Below are positions 7,185-16,175 of a stretch of 64,000 bases of DNA, in pieces. This DNA comes from Bacillota bacterium (GTDB lineage Bacteria; Bacillota; Sulfobacillia; DUSP01; JBFMCS01): contig JBFMCS010000041.1 in NCBI GenBank assembly GCA_040754315.1, forward strand, positions 50,542 through 114,541, given 5' to 3'. The number at the start of each line of letters is the position of its first letter. The first letter of the stretch is position 1. The position numbers and the translations under genes were made by a program. A model generated the notes under the pieces. The model did not search any database. It saw nothing but the letters and a program-made list of their open reading frames with translations, and had not been told where the DNA came from.

Positions 7185-8174
7185 TTAGCCTCCCAGGGAG
7201 TAGCGCCGTATCACATAGGCATCCTGCCCGTAATGGGCGATGTAGAGGTTCCCCTTGGCGTCCACCGCCGCATGCCAGGGAGTATCCGGCAGATCGACGA
7301 TTTCCTCCCCCGTCACGCGGCCGGAGACATCGTACCTTATCACCTTCAGGCCGGGTGGGGTGGCCCCCGCCACGTATAGCCTGTGCCGCCCGTCTATGCC
7401 CAGGAGGGAGGGTTCAGCGCAGCCGGGATCAATGCTCCACCCGCTTCCCACCGGGGACGTAATGCTGTAACCTTCCCCACTGGTGCCTCTCTCCAGGACG
7501 AACAAGTGCCCCTGGGCGCCCGCCAAGTCCACGACTATCCTGGGCCCCGCGTCTTGGGATAACCCGGAGATCTCCCCTTGCGGGTTCATGGTGAATCCAC
7601 CCAGCACGTCTACCAGGTTCCCAGAAGGGTCATAGAGGGCTACCCTCCTGAAGTAGCCCTCCCCGTGCAGCCAAGAGTCCGCAACAGCGATGCGGTCATC
7701 GGAAAGGAAAGAGATGCGCTGCACCGCCCAGATGGCGCCAGCGTTGCCAGGGTCCGGCTTGAGGCAGAAGCTCCCCTTCAAGTTTGCTGAGGTATCGTAG
7801 CGGAGCACATAACCATCGTCCGTTACCACGTAGAGGTCACCAGCGGGGGAAATCGCCAGGCGTTCCGGCCTGAGTGGCCGTCCCTGGAGTTCTGTGTGTA
7901 TTTCCGTCAATTCCTCCGGGGCAAACCGGACAACGCGGGACCGTACGGTGTCGGCCACAAATATCTCGCCCTGCTGGCCTGGGACGAATCCCATTGGTCC
8001 CGCTCCAACCTCAGGCACGAACCCCAGTACTCCCTGGTGGGTTCCGGGGTCAAACCATGGTACGGAGCCTACTACCTCTGGCTCGCCATAACTGAAGGGC
8101 GGTTCCTTGCCAGCCAGGACCAGTACGGCGGCGGCGATGACAAGGCCAAGGGCAACCAAACGCCAACGGGTCAT
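7185..8174 (-). CDS. Exported NHL/beta-propeller repeat protein of unknown function
   Basis: 329 aa with one N-terminal hydrophobic helix (about residues 6-21) acting as signal peptide or membrane anchor; no lipobox Cys is evident. The rest is a series of blade-like repeats, each with a 'G.lyV.d....v..yd..G' pattern, for example GEIFVADTVRSRVVRF, GDLYVVTDDGYVLRYD, GHLFVLERG, HRLYVAGATPPGLKVIRYD and GNLYIAHYGQDAYVIRRY. This fits a 6-7-bladed NHL/SMP-30-like propeller outside the membrane. Ligand or enzymatic role unknown. The ATG at 8174 has GGGGGG 8 nt upstream. Confidence 0.75.
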   Translation of the reverse strand: MTRWRLVALGLVIAAAVLVLAGKEPPFSYGEPEVVGSVPWFDPGTHQGVLGFVPEVGAGPMGFVPGQQGEIFVADTVRSRVVRFAPEELTEIHTELQGRPLRPERLAISPAGDLYVVTDDGYVLRYDTSANLKGSFCLKPDPGNAGAIWAVQRISFLSDDRIAVADSWLHGEGYFRRVALYDPSGNLVDVLGGFTMNPQGEISGLSQDAGPRIVVDLAGAQGHLFVLERGTSGEGYSITSPVGSGWSIDPGCAEPSLLGIDGRHRLYVAGATPPGLKVIRYDVSGRVTGEEIVDLPDTPWHAAVDAKGNLYIAHYGQDAYVIRRYSLGG

Positions 8175-8233
8175 GGTACCATCCCCCCGTCTACTCTATG
8201 GTTGCCCGGGGCGTCTTATGAGGGGAATCCATG

Positions 8234-9550
8234 TCACTCTGCGGGAAGCACCACGGAGACAGACCTCCGTCTTGGGTCAAGGAACTCGGAAAAACGCCTG
8301 GAGACCTCTTCGAAGGTGAGTGACTGCAGGGTAGACGCAAAATCCCAGAGCCCCACCCCGTGAAGGTAGTGGTGATTGAAGACTTGAGCCAGCGCCTCAG
8401 GCTGGTCGATGACCCCCAGGAACTGGCCCTCGGTCTTCTTCCGGATGCGCTGGAAGTCCTCTTCAGACAGCCCTGAATGGCCCAGGGTCCCAAAACCCTG
8501 GATGAGGCGCTCCTCAAGCCGGCGGGGGTCTGGCGTTTGGCCCCCGATTATGGTCACCCCATAGTCCGCCTCTCCCATGTGGCCTGCGGAGAACTTGTCG
8601 TCAATGAGCCCCTCCTCATACAGGGACGTGTAGAGGTCTGAGCCCCTGCCCAGGAGGATGTCTAGGAGAATACCCGTGAGCAACTCCTTCCTCAGCACCT
8701 CGGGCCCCCGAAGCCCGGGTTCCACATCCTTGATGCCGATATTAAGGATGGGCTGGGACACAAGCATCTTGTGACTCACCCGGGGCTTCAGCACTTCGTG
8801 AGGCTCCTCGGGGAAACGCCTCCGAGGCTGGGTACGGGGCGCAAGGTCCCATACGTCGTTGGAAGAGAGCACATCCTCCACCAAGTTCATGGTCTCCTGG
8901 GGGTCCAGGTCCCCCGTGGCGAAAACCACCATGTTCCCGGGGTGATAGAAGGTGGAGTGGCAGAGTTCCAGCTGCTCTTTGGTAATGGCCCGCACGGACT
9001 GGACCGTGCCCCCTATGTCAAGCCTCACAGGGTGATTGTGGAACAGGGCCTGCATCAGGTTGGCCTGGACCTTGAAGCGTGGGATATCCTCATACATCCT
9101 CAGTTCCTGTTCTATGATACCCTTCTCCCTCTCAACCTTGTCCCCGGTGAGACTAAGGCGCCCTACGAAGGTGAGCAGGAATTCCAGGCACTTTTTGAAG
9201 TCCTGGGTTGTTGTGAACAGGTAGGTGGTGTTGGTGTAGGTAGTGAAGGCATTCGCGGACGCCCCCAGCGCCGCGAAGGTCTCGAAGGCGTTCCCTGACT
9301 CTTCCTCAAATACCTCGTGCTCGAGGAAGTGGGCTATGCCTGCGGGAACCTCCACCACCTCCTCTGACCCAGGCAAGGTGAAGGAGGAGTCTACTGAGCC
9401 ATACCTGGTCATGAAGGTGGCGTGTTTCTTCAAGAACCCCGGCCGCGGGAGGACGCTGATGTCCAGCCCACATGCCAGCCTACGGGTGAATAGTGTCTCT
9501 TGGAGCCTGGGTTCGTAGAGGGTCTTTTCTGCTAGGCGTCTGGAACTCAC
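8234..9550 (-). CDS. yfmH: M16 family metallopeptidase, YfmH type
   Basis: 438 aa of the insulinase/processing-peptidase family. The zinc site HFLEHEVFEEE (HxxEH, about residues 88-92) is intact, with downstream acidic residues about 75 positions later (REKGIIEQELRMYED) that supply the third ligand, so this is the catalytic partner. The Firmicutes pair YfmF/YfmH is named for association with 5-aminopentanol modification of EF-P (ymf cluster in Bacillus), but their substrate is not established. The GTG at 9550 overlaps the yfmF stop by 4 bases and has GGAGG 7 nt upstream, so the two are coupled and probably form a heterodimer. Confidence 0.88.
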   Translation of the reverse strand: MSSRRLAEKTLYEPRLQETLFTRRLACGLDISVLPRPGFLKKHATFMTRYGSVDSSFTLPGSEEVVEVPAGIAHFLEHEVFEEESGNAFETFAALGASANAFTTYTNTTYLFTTTQDFKKCLEFLLTFVGRLSLTGDKVEREKGIIEQELRMYEDIPRFKVQANLMQALFHNHPVRLDIGGTVQSVRAITKEQLELCHSTFYHPGNMVVFATGDLDPQETMNLVEDVLSSNDVWDLAPRTQPRRRFPEEPHEVLKPRVSHKMLVSQPILNIGIKDVEPGLRGPEVLRKELLTGILLDILLGRGSDLYTSLYEEGLIDDKFSAGHMGEADYGVTIIGGQTPDPRRLEERLIQGFGTLGHSGLSEEDFQRIRKKTEGQFLGVIDQPEALAQVFNHHYLHGVGLWDFASTLQSLTFEEVSRRFSEFLDPRRRSVSVVLPAE

Positions 9551-10845
9551 TGCCGCACCTCCTGGGCATCGTCCTTGGTCAACAGGTATGTTGTATCCAG
9601 CCGGAGCCCCTGTGCAGCCTCGACCACATCGTCCCGGGTAATCCCCTCTAGTTGCCTCACTATATCTTCCAGACTCTCGTCTACCCCGTTGATGTTGCCT
9701 TCCAGCTGGCGGAGTATGGTGCCGGTGGGGGAATCCTCAGCAGCCTTGATCCGGCCCACCATTCCCCTGAGGGTGTAATCCATTTCCTCCTGAGACAGCA
9801 CGCCCCTCTTCATGTGTTCCACTTGCTCGTTCATGATGGCCAGGGCTCTTGTGTAGTCTTCGAAGTCGATCCCGCAGGAGAGGGTCATCAGGCCCTTGGT
9901 GGCCTCTAGCTTGGAAAAGGCGTAGTAAGCCAGCCCCGCCTTCTCCCGGACATTCATGAAGAGCTTGGAGTGGGGGAATCCGCCCAAGATGCCGTCACAG
10001 AAGGCCAGAGCCCAGAAGCCCGGGTCTCTTCGGCTCCTGCCCGTGCGGTAGCCCAAGGCCAGCTTCGCCTGGTTGATGTCGTGCTTCTCCACTACCTGCC
10101 GGGCGCTGTTTACCTCGTGGATGAGTACTGTAGGCTTTATCTCCCTGGACCCCTGCCTGGGGAAGTCGAAAAGATGTCGAGCCATCTTGGCAGCGTCCTC
10201 TGGGGATATGTCACCCACGAGGTAGATGTCCATGGGGTAACTAGAGACGGTCTGCCGGAAGTGCTCGGTAAGACCCGCAACATCCAGAGCCTCAAGGTCC
10301 TGGGGCTTCCCGTACCTGGAAACCCCATACCTTTCATCGCGGCACATCTCCTCAATGCACCGGATCACAGCATACTGCACCTTGTCATTGATAAGGCTCA
10401 TCTGGAGTCTCCTGAGATTCTCCCTTTCTTGCTGGAAGTAGTCCTGGCGGAATAGGCCGTTCTCCAGGGCCGGTCTCCGCACCATTTCGGATAGGAGTTC
10501 CAAGCCCCTGTCCAGCAACGACTCAGGGCGATCTGAGAGGTACCGGGAACCTGGTACGTCCAGGTGTATGAAGATGACGTGACACTCTCCTACCTTCATC
10601 ACACCAGTATCAATCTCAGCCCCGTAGAGTCCCTCAAGGCTCCGGGATATCTCCTGAGCGGTGGGGCTGCTCTCGGTTCCACGTCGCAGGACCATGGGGA
10701 GCAAAGCGGTCAGCGCAGCCTTCTCCCGGGTGAGTTCCTGGTGTATGAAGAGGCGTACGCTAACCGTCTTGAAACGGCGTGTACTGAGAGTGTGGACCCT
10801 TATCCTGTTGGGAAGTGTGACCGTTTCGAAGTTATTGCCAGGCAT
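9547..10845 (-). CDS. yfmF: M16 family protein, YfmF type (non-catalytic partner)
   Basis: About 432 aa with the two-domain M16 fold, but the HxxEH zinc site is absent. The corresponding N-terminal stretch reads HQELTREKAALTALLPMVLRRG. The conserved FHQELTREKA/TAQEISRSLEGLYGA pattern is typical of YfmF. The C-terminal M16C half includes YYAFSKLEATKGLMTLSCGID. The missing zinc ligands mark it as the substrate-binding or structural half of a YfmF-YfmH heterodimer. Two Met codons compete; the ATG at 10845 has GAGGGGG 7 nt upstream, while the one at 10851 is too close. Confidence 0.87.
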   Translation of the reverse strand: MPGNNFETVTLPNRIRVHTLSTRRFKTVSVRLFIHQELTREKAALTALLPMVLRRGTESSPTAQEISRSLEGLYGAEIDTGVMKVGECHVIFIHLDVPGSRYLSDRPESLLDRGLELLSEMVRRPALENGLFRQDYFQQERENLRRLQMSLINDKVQYAVIRCIEEMCRDERYGVSRYGKPQDLEALDVAGLTEHFRQTVSSYPMDIYLVGDISPEDAAKMARHLFDFPRQGSREIKPTVLIHEVNSARQVVEKHDINQAKLALGYRTGRSRRDPGFWALAFCDGILGGFPHSKLFMNVREKAGLAYYAFSKLEATKGLMTLSCGIDFEDYTRALAIMNEQVEHMKRGVLSQEEMDYTLRGMVGRIKAAEDSPTGTILRQLEGNINGVDESLEDIVRQLEGITRDDVVEAAQGLRLDTTYLLTKDDAQEVRQ

Positions 10846-10871
10846 CAGCATCCCCCTCGTGGCACCCGTTT

Positions 10872-10890
10872 GTCACACGGGTAGTGTGAC
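10872..10890. promoter_or_regulatory. Perfect 7-bp inverted repeat upstream of yfmF (possible operator)
   Basis: GTCACAC, GGGTA, GTGTGAC. It lies in the intergenic region between the divergent yfmF and hisH genes, about 27 nt upstream of the yfmF start. It is a compact dyad suited to a dimeric repressor; as a hairpin it has no U-tract. Confidence 0.4.
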
Positions 10891-10965
10891 CAAATATGCT
10901 TTTGGGAAGCATTCAGCCTATCAGGAATTCGCTCCCAACACCAGGGTTCCTCCAATCCCCAGCCG

Positions 10966-10995
10966 TTGACATGTCCAGAGGCCTGCATGTAGAAT
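10966..10995 (+). promoter_or_regulatory. Sigma-A-type promoter of hisH-hisF
   Basis: TTGACA (10966-10971), 18-bp spacer, TAGAAT (10990-10995), about 45 bp upstream of the hisH start. The -35 is perfect and the -10 matches 5 of 6. Confidence 0.75.
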
Positions 10996-11039
10996 GTGGG
11001 TGTGCTTAGCACATTAAAGCGCTAAAGCGGGGGAGCCTG

Positions 11040-11666
11040 TTGATCGCCATAGTAGACTACGGTGCTGGGAATCTCAGGAGCGTCTACAGGGCCTTTAGGA
11101 ACCTTGGGCGCGAAGCGGTGCTTACGGGCCAGCCTGGTGATATTATGGGCGCCAGCGGCGTAGTCCTCCCTGGGGTGGGCGCCTTTGGGCGGGCCCTGGA
11201 GAGGCTAAGGGAGATTGGCATGGATGAGGCACTGCGGCGCTGCGCGCTGGAGGGGAGGCCACTGCTGGGTATCTGCCTGGGAATGCAGCTGTTCTTTGAA
11301 TCCAGTGAGGAACGCTTCGCCCCTGCCGGCCCATTCCCCGCAGGCTTGGGCCTGTTCCCAGGAAGGGTGAGGCGCTTTCCCGTTGGGATGAAGGTTCCCC
11401 AGATAGGATGGAACCAGGTGAATCCCGTCCCGGGTGCAAGACTCTTTCACGGCGTACCCCCGGGAGAGCACATGTACTTTGTCCACTCCTACTACGTACA
11501 GCCGGACGATGCCTCTCTGGTGACCGCCTGGTCCGAGTATGGGATGGGGTTTGCCAGCGCTGTTGGGAGAGGGCCCATTCAGGGGGTCCAGTTCCACCCG
11601 GAGAAGAGCGGCGGGGCTGGACTGAGGGTGCTGGACAATTTCGCCGCGATGTGTGAGGGGGCATGA
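11040..11666 (+). CDS. hisH: Imidazole glycerol phosphate synthase, glutamine amidotransferase subunit
   Basis: 208 aa, a class I glutamine amidotransferase. The catalytic triad is visible: Cys79 in LLGICLGMQ, and His186/Glu188 in VQFHPEKSG. The start [11 protein letters not shown] is diagnostic of HisH. It hydrolyses glutamine and passes ammonia to HisF, which closes the imidazole ring of IGP in histidine biosynthesis and releases AICAR. The start is a TTG at 11040. hisF follows directly. No other his gene is in the window, so this is a detached two-gene unit on the plus strand with its own promoter. Confidence 0.95.
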   Translation: MIAIVDYGAGNLRSVYRAFRNLGREAVLTGQPGDIMGASGVVLPGVGAFGRALERLREIGMDEALRRCALEGRPLLGICLGMQLFFESSEERFAPAGPFPAGLGLFPGRVRRFPVGMKVPQIGWNQVNPVPGARLFHGVPPGEHMYFVHSYYVQPDDASLVTAWSEYGMGFASAVGRGPIQGVQFHPEKSGGAGLRVLDNFAAMCEGA

Positions 11667-11670
11667 GGGA

Positions 11671-12432
11671 GTGCTGGCCAAGAGGGTGATGCCGTGCCTG
11701 GACGTGACAGGCGGGCGGGTGATGAAGGGCACCAGGTTCCTTGATCTCCGGGATGCGGGGGATCCGGTGGAACTAGCCTCCCGCTATGGCCGGGAGAACG
11801 CTGACGAGCTGGTATTCCTGGACATCACGGCCTCCAGCGACAAGAGGTCCATCATGATGGACCTGGCCGCGAGGGTGGCTGACGAGGTATTCATACCCTT
11901 CACAGTCGGCGGGGGCATACGCACCATTGAAGACATGCGGGCCATCCTGAGGGCTGGCGCTGATAAGGTGTCACTGAACACCAGGGCGGTACAGGAGCCC
12001 GCCATCATCTCCCAGGGCGCAGAGCTCTTCGGTAGCCAGTGCGTTGTCCTGGCTGTGGATGCCAAGCAGGTTGGGCCAGGGCCAAGGTGGGAGGTGTACA
12101 TCCACGGGGGCCGGACGCCAACTGGCATGGATGTGCTGGAATGGGTGTGCCAAGGAGAGAGGCTAGGGGCTGGAGAAATCCTCCTGACCAGCATGGACAC
12201 GGATGGCACCAAGGCCGGGTATGATCTGGATCTGTGCCGGGCGGTATCGGAGGCCGTGAGGGTGCCGGTGATCGCCTCTGGGGGGGGAGGTAGCCTGGAG
12301 CACATTCACGATGTGCTCACCAGGGGCAAGGCCGATGCTGTGCTGGCCGCATCCATATTCCACTACGGCGAGATATCCATAGGTGAGGTAAAGACATATC
12401 TCAAGGAGAAGGGCGTCCCGGTCAGGCTGTGA
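11671..12432 (+). CDS. hisF: Imidazole glycerol phosphate synthase, cyclase subunit
   Basis: 253 aa, a (beta/alpha)8 barrel. The catalytic acids fall exactly at the classical positions: Asp11 in [11 protein letters not shown] and Asp130 in LAVDAKQ. Phosphate-binding loops are VGGGIR and ASGGGG. The start chosen is the GTG at 11671, which gives the family N-terminus VLAKR. A GTG six codons upstream (11653) inside hisH would add an unneeded extension. The stop is only 3 nt from the end of the convergent dph6-like gene, so the two transcripts must overlap or share a termination zone. Confidence 0.95.
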   Translation: MLAKRVMPCLDVTGGRVMKGTRFLDLRDAGDPVELASRYGRENADELVFLDITASSDKRSIMMDLAARVADEVFIPFTVGGGIRTIEDMRAILRAGADKVSLNTRAVQEPAIISQGAELFGSQCVVLAVDAKQVGPGPRWEVYIHGGRTPTGMDVLEWVCQGERLGAGEILLTSMDTDGTKAGYDLDLCRAVSEAVRVPVIASGGGGSLEHIHDVLTRGKADAVLAASIFHYGEISIGEVKTYLKEKGVPVRL

Positions 12433-12435
12433 GCG

Positions 12436-13110
12436 TCACTGGGGCCCTGGAGGATCCAGTTTTGATTGCCGCGGGCGGAGGGTCAGGAAACCGTAGCCGC
12501 TCAGGAGGCTCCTGCCAGCCTCTTCCACAGGGACTGGGCGCTGGAAGATGGGCCCACCTGTCACGATGGTGTGATACTCCCCCAGCTCCCCGCAGGGCGA
12601 AACCCCCAGGCTCACCATTTCCTCCACAGTGCCCTGGTCAATGGGACGTCCCAGCCACTCGACCCCCAGGTACTTGGTGTTTACCACGGATATTACCGCC
12701 TTGAACCCAAGGCCTATGAACCTGGCAATGAGGTCCTCCTGCCTCTTGCCCCAGATGGGGTGCATGCACTTCAGGTTAGCCTCGGCGGCAATCCTCCGGC
12801 ACCAATCCCTGTGGCCCTCGATGTCAATGTCCCCGAAGATACAGCCCTCAACGCCTGGGGCCACGCTGTGGAGGGCCTTCCTGTACTCATCCTCGTAGTC
12901 CTCCCAACCGGCCATACCGGTCACCAGTTCAGCGCCTATTGCTTCGGCCTGGAGGTTCAAGATGTCCAGGGAAGCGTTGTTGGACTTGGAGTACCCCTGT
13001 GGAGAGATCATGGCAAGAAGGTGGGAGACTTTAAGTCCCATGGAGCGGGCCTCGTAGAGTGCTAGTGCGCTATCCTTTCCTCCACTCCAAGACACGATGT
13101 AGCGGCTCAG
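12436..13110 (-). CDS. Diphthine--ammonia ligase (Dph6) family ATP pyrophosphatase
   Basis: About 224 aa. The PP-loop SWSGGKDSALA near the N-terminus, the EGCIFGDIDIEGHRDWCRRIA block, HPIWGKRQEDLIARF and CGELGEYHTIVTGGPIF define the Dph6/DUF71 family. In eukaryotes and archaea it amidates diphthine on EF2; bacteria lack diphthamide, so the bacterial substrate is unknown, possibly involving B12 or tRNA-like chemistry. The GTG at 13095 would cut off the first beta-strand and has no ribosome-binding site. A CTG at 13110 has GAGGTGA 6 nt upstream and restores LSRYIVSWSGGKDS, so a CTG start is inferred. Confidence 0.85.
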   Translation of the reverse strand: MSRYIVSWSGGKDSALALYEARSMGLKVSHLLAMISPQGYSKSNNASLDILNLQAEAIGAELVTGMAGWEDYEDEYRKALHSVAPGVEGCIFGDIDIEGHRDWCRRIAAEANLKCMHPIWGKRQEDLIARFIGLGFKAVISVVNTKYLGVEWLGRPIDQGTVEEMVSLGVSPCGELGEYHTIVTGGPIFQRPVPVEEAGRSLLSGYGFLTLRPRQSKLDPPGPQ

Positions 13111-13256
13111 GGAAAGTCACCTCGCTGGGCCCCCGGGTAGGAGTCCCCTTATTCAGCATCATATCCAGCGCTGGTCAGCAAGGCCAGGAGAGATTCTCGC
13201 TATTCCTTGCGGGCTTCGTCCCACAAGAGGGTACACTGGGAAAAAGGCGTCTTCCT

Positions 13257-13916
13257 TCACGACCGTAGCGGCCGTGCCTCCCGGACAAGGTATGATACAG
13301 CCTCCTGTGCCGTAACCACCACATCCTCTATGGGCAGGTGTCCAAGGACAGTGGAATCCAGCAGCACCGAGCCGGAGGCGGCGAACTCCTCGTCCGCCTT
13401 CCAGACTACCATGGTCAGGGGTACCCTGGGGAATGCGCTCACAACGGCTCCTTTATCCCCTGCATGGACCTCAGCCCCGCCCAGGCGCCGAGCTGCCTCG
13501 ACAAGCCTTGACGGAGCTTTCCCGAACTCCCTGGCCAGGCGCTGGGATACGCGTTTCTCGAAGTTGGAATGGTAGACCTGCCCGCCAGGCAGGTTCCTGA
13601 AGGCCACCAGTTCACCGGTGGGAGTGGATCCGTCCGAGGTGTTCAGGTGATGGAGCGCCAGCACTTGGAGCCAAAGGGGCACTCCACAAGCCTCTCCGGC
13701 AAGAGAGAATTCCAGGCCAGGCAGCCTGAGTGTAAGGGGCTTTCCCATGAAGGGAAGGCTGATCACTTGTCCCTCAAGAACCGCCCCCACCGCCTGGCAT
13801 CTTGCAGGGATGTCCGATGCGGAGAACTGGCGGGAGGCCAGTCTCATGGCCTCCCGCTGGCTGTGACCGAACGGAATGTCATCCGTGGGCAGGTTTCCTG
13901 GGAACTGCTTGTTCAT
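13257..13916 (-). CDS. DUF3786 domain-containing protein linked to CODH/ACS
   Basis: 219 aa. The pattern REAMRLASRQ..., LPFMGKPLTLRLPG, LALHHLNTSDGSTPTGELVAFRNLPGG and the C-terminal HLPIEDVVVTAQE fits DUF3786, a family found next to corrinoid/acetyl-CoA pathway genes in anaerobes. No catalytic site is evident. It starts 15 nt after the acsB stop and is surely co-transcribed with it. A role in maturation or regulation of the Wood-Ljungdahl enzymes is inference from context only. No signal peptide or TM helix. Confidence 0.75.
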   Translation of the reverse strand: MNKQFPGNLPTDDIPFGHSQREAMRLASRQFSASDIPARCQAVGAVLEGQVISLPFMGKPLTLRLPGLEFSLAGEACGVPLWLQVLALHHLNTSDGSTPTGELVAFRNLPGGQVYHSNFEKRVSQRLAREFGKAPSRLVEAARRLGGAEVHAGDKGAVVSAFPRVPLTMVVWKADEEFAASGSVLLDSTVLGHLPIEDVVVTAQEAVSYLVREARPLRS

Positions 13917-13931
13917 CCCGTCAACCCCTTG

Positions 13932-16136
13932 CTAGAACAGAGGATCCATTGCCAGGCACGGGTGCCCCACCTTCTCTAGCCATGGCAGGATCTCCTCTTC
14001 TGTGGTGCCTACAGTCTCGTCGGCTATGAGATCCGGGAAGTTGGGCATTCCTAGCTCCCGAGACCTCGCCCGGAGCCTGTCCATGATCTCCTCTTTCAGC
14101 ATCTTGGGCATCCACACGAGACGGAATAGCCCTCCGTCACCCGATAGGAACTTCCGCTGGCATATGTAGTACTTGCTGTGACCCACGAAACCAGGGGTGC
14201 TCTGCCCGCCTCCAACGGCTCCCGCCAGGGTGGTGAACTTCATGCCGCAGGGTGTCATCCCCTGGAACTCTCGGTTCACCGTCATGACCCCGTTGCACAT
14301 GGGGAGCACTGCGGCAACGCACTCGCAGCACCCGCACGTTGTCATGGGCTCGTGAACGATGCTGTAGAAGGAGTATCTGGGAATGGCCCCCCTGGACTCC
14401 TTGGAGACGAACTCGTTGACTCCCTTGAAGACACCCAGCCTGGCGTCGAGGACCTCGCCCTTCTTCACGGGCTGGTTGGGTCCGGTGGGGTTGATCTCAT
14501 AGGCCGCCCTGCAGTCCATCCAGTTGTAGGCGCCGCAGAGGCCTGTACGCTCCGGGCTGACCATGCAAACGTGGGTGGGGGCAAAGGACTGGCACAGGGT
14601 ACAGGAGTAGTACATTTCCGTGTCCTCGTCCGTCATGCCCTCGATACGAGCATCACGTACTGCGTACACCTCCCTGGCCTGCTTGAGGACCTCATCCACC
14701 TTGCTAGTCTCTGTGTAAATCCTCACCTGGACCTTGTCGAGGATAGCCCCAAAGTCCTGGTGCATCTTGGCATGGAGGATCCGGCCGATATCGGCGATCT
14801 TGAACCCTGCCTCAACTGCCTTCTTGCCGAACCGGTACCACGCAATGTCTCGCTGCCCGATGTGCATGATGCCCTCTGCGTAGTTCACAAGGTGATGGAT
14901 CTGCCGTTCCAGTATGGGTTCGAAGTCCTGCTGCATCTTGCGGCCGGCCACCTCGCAAACCACAGCCAAGGGAAGGGTAGAGCCCTCCTCGATGTTATCG
15001 ATCTCGGGCCCTATCACCTCGACATGCCCGTCCTCTATCTCGTCCATCCACTTCATGGTGCACCATTCCACGGCCATAGTCTTGCCGCCGCCACACTCTA
15101 GGTAGGCATCGTCCTTCCGGACCCTCTCCCCCTCGAAGGCTGGCCCGTAGGCTACGGGGATAGGCACCTTGGAGACGGCTACGCGAAGCCCGCGCACCTC
15201 CGCTGCCTTGGAGACGATCTCATTGTGGGGGATATTGGAGACCACGTGCTCGTAGGTGCATATACCAGTGGGGAGAACCTCGGGAATGGGCGTATCGGCT
15301 ATGGCGGGGAAGCCCCAGTTGATGGCTCCCGCGGCATTCGCGTACCACTCCTCTGTCACGCTACCCAAGGCCAAGACAAAGGCGAACACACGGTCCTTGT
15401 TGTATATGAGGATCTTCCGGTAGTCTCCAGGCTCGATGCCTCCGAAGGCCATGGCTGCCCTGGTGGCAAACCCCAAGGCGAAGACGGCGCCAGAGACATC
15501 GGGGCTGAAGGATACCAGACGGGTCGGCCAGCCTATCTGGACGCCAGCTTCCACAAGCTGGTTGGAGAAGTGATTGCCCTGGTGCTCTCCGCACATGAAC
15601 ACGTACAGGCTCTTCTCCTGGAGTTCCCGGGCGATCTTCTGGGCGGTGGCGGGATCCGGTGCCGCTCCAACGATGGCGGCGAACCCCGGCGCGGTACCGT
15701 CCACGAACTCGATGCCCCTTCGCCTCAGGATGACATCGTCCGCCGGCCCCAGCCAGATGTTGCCGTCAGTGGGTTCCTCCTGGGCAGTGTAGAAGTCAGG
15801 CTGCTCCAGTATCCTGATGCCTTCGGCTATCTCCTCCGCGAAGAATGTGGCCATGCCTGCGTCCAGGGCAGGTCCTAGATAGGGCAGGTGGACACTCTCC
15901 TTGACATATGGGGGCAGGATCTGCCGGCACTTCTTGAACACTCCCTCGCAATCCCCCAGGTTCTGCACGGGGATCCCGAGTATCCCGTATATTATCGGAA
16001 GATAGTAGGTGGTATTTGGAAAGGCGATCTCCTGCTTGGCCCCGAACTTATCCATGGCCTGCTGCCACTGGGCTTCGGCCCTGTCCACGATCTTGTGGGC
16101 ACCGCGGATCGCTGCTGAACAGATGATCTTGGACAT
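13932..16136 (-). CDS. acsB: Acetyl-CoA synthase (CO-methylating), CODH/ACS alpha subunit
   Basis: 734 aa, matching full-length bacterial AcsB (about 729 aa). It makes acetyl-CoA from CO, a corrinoid-borne methyl group and CoA. The A-cluster ligands are present: Cys512, Cys515, Cys524 and Cys534 for the [4Fe-4S] cubane, and the Cys601-Gly602-Cys603 motif that binds the distal nickel. The N-terminal domain (about 1-310) contacts CooS for the CO tunnel. The ATG at 16136 has GGAGG 6 nt upstream. cooS lies 39 nt upstream and DUF3786 15 nt downstream. Genes for the corrinoid protein (acsC/D) and methyltransferase (acsE) are not in this cluster. Confidence 0.97.
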   Translation of the reverse strand: MSKIICSAAIRGAHKIVDRAEAQWQQAMDKFGAKQEIAFPNTTYYLPIIYGILGIPVQNLGDCEGVFKKCRQILPPYVKESVHLPYLGPALDAGMATFFAEEIAEGIRILEQPDFYTAQEEPTDGNIWLGPADDVILRRRGIEFVDGTAPGFAAIVGAAPDPATAQKIARELQEKSLYVFMCGEHQGNHFSNQLVEAGVQIGWPTRLVSFSPDVSGAVFALGFATRAAMAFGGIEPGDYRKILIYNKDRVFAFVLALGSVTEEWYANAAGAINWGFPAIADTPIPEVLPTGICTYEHVVSNIPHNEIVSKAAEVRGLRVAVSKVPIPVAYGPAFEGERVRKDDAYLECGGGKTMAVEWCTMKWMDEIEDGHVEVIGPEIDNIEEGSTLPLAVVCEVAGRKMQQDFEPILERQIHHLVNYAEGIMHIGQRDIAWYRFGKKAVEAGFKIADIGRILHAKMHQDFGAILDKVQVRIYTETSKVDEVLKQAREVYAVRDARIEGMTDEDTEMYYSCTLCQSFAPTHVCMVSPERTGLCGAYNWMDCRAAYEINPTGPNQPVKKGEVLDARLGVFKGVNEFVSKESRGAIPRYSFYSIVHEPMTTCGCCECVAAVLPMCNGVMTVNREFQGMTPCGMKFTTLAGAVGGGQSTPGFVGHSKYYICQRKFLSGDGGLFRLVWMPKMLKEEIMDRLRARSRELGMPNFPDLIADETVGTTEEEILPWLEKVGHPCLAMDPLF

Positions 16137-16175
16137 CGTTACCCTCCTCTTTGGGCGAACCGCTTCACTCCAGAA

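Noticed and set aside
14178..15101. 307-aa plus-strand frame inside acsB
   Set aside because: It is the antisense shadow of acsB, whose A-cluster motifs and length are unambiguous.
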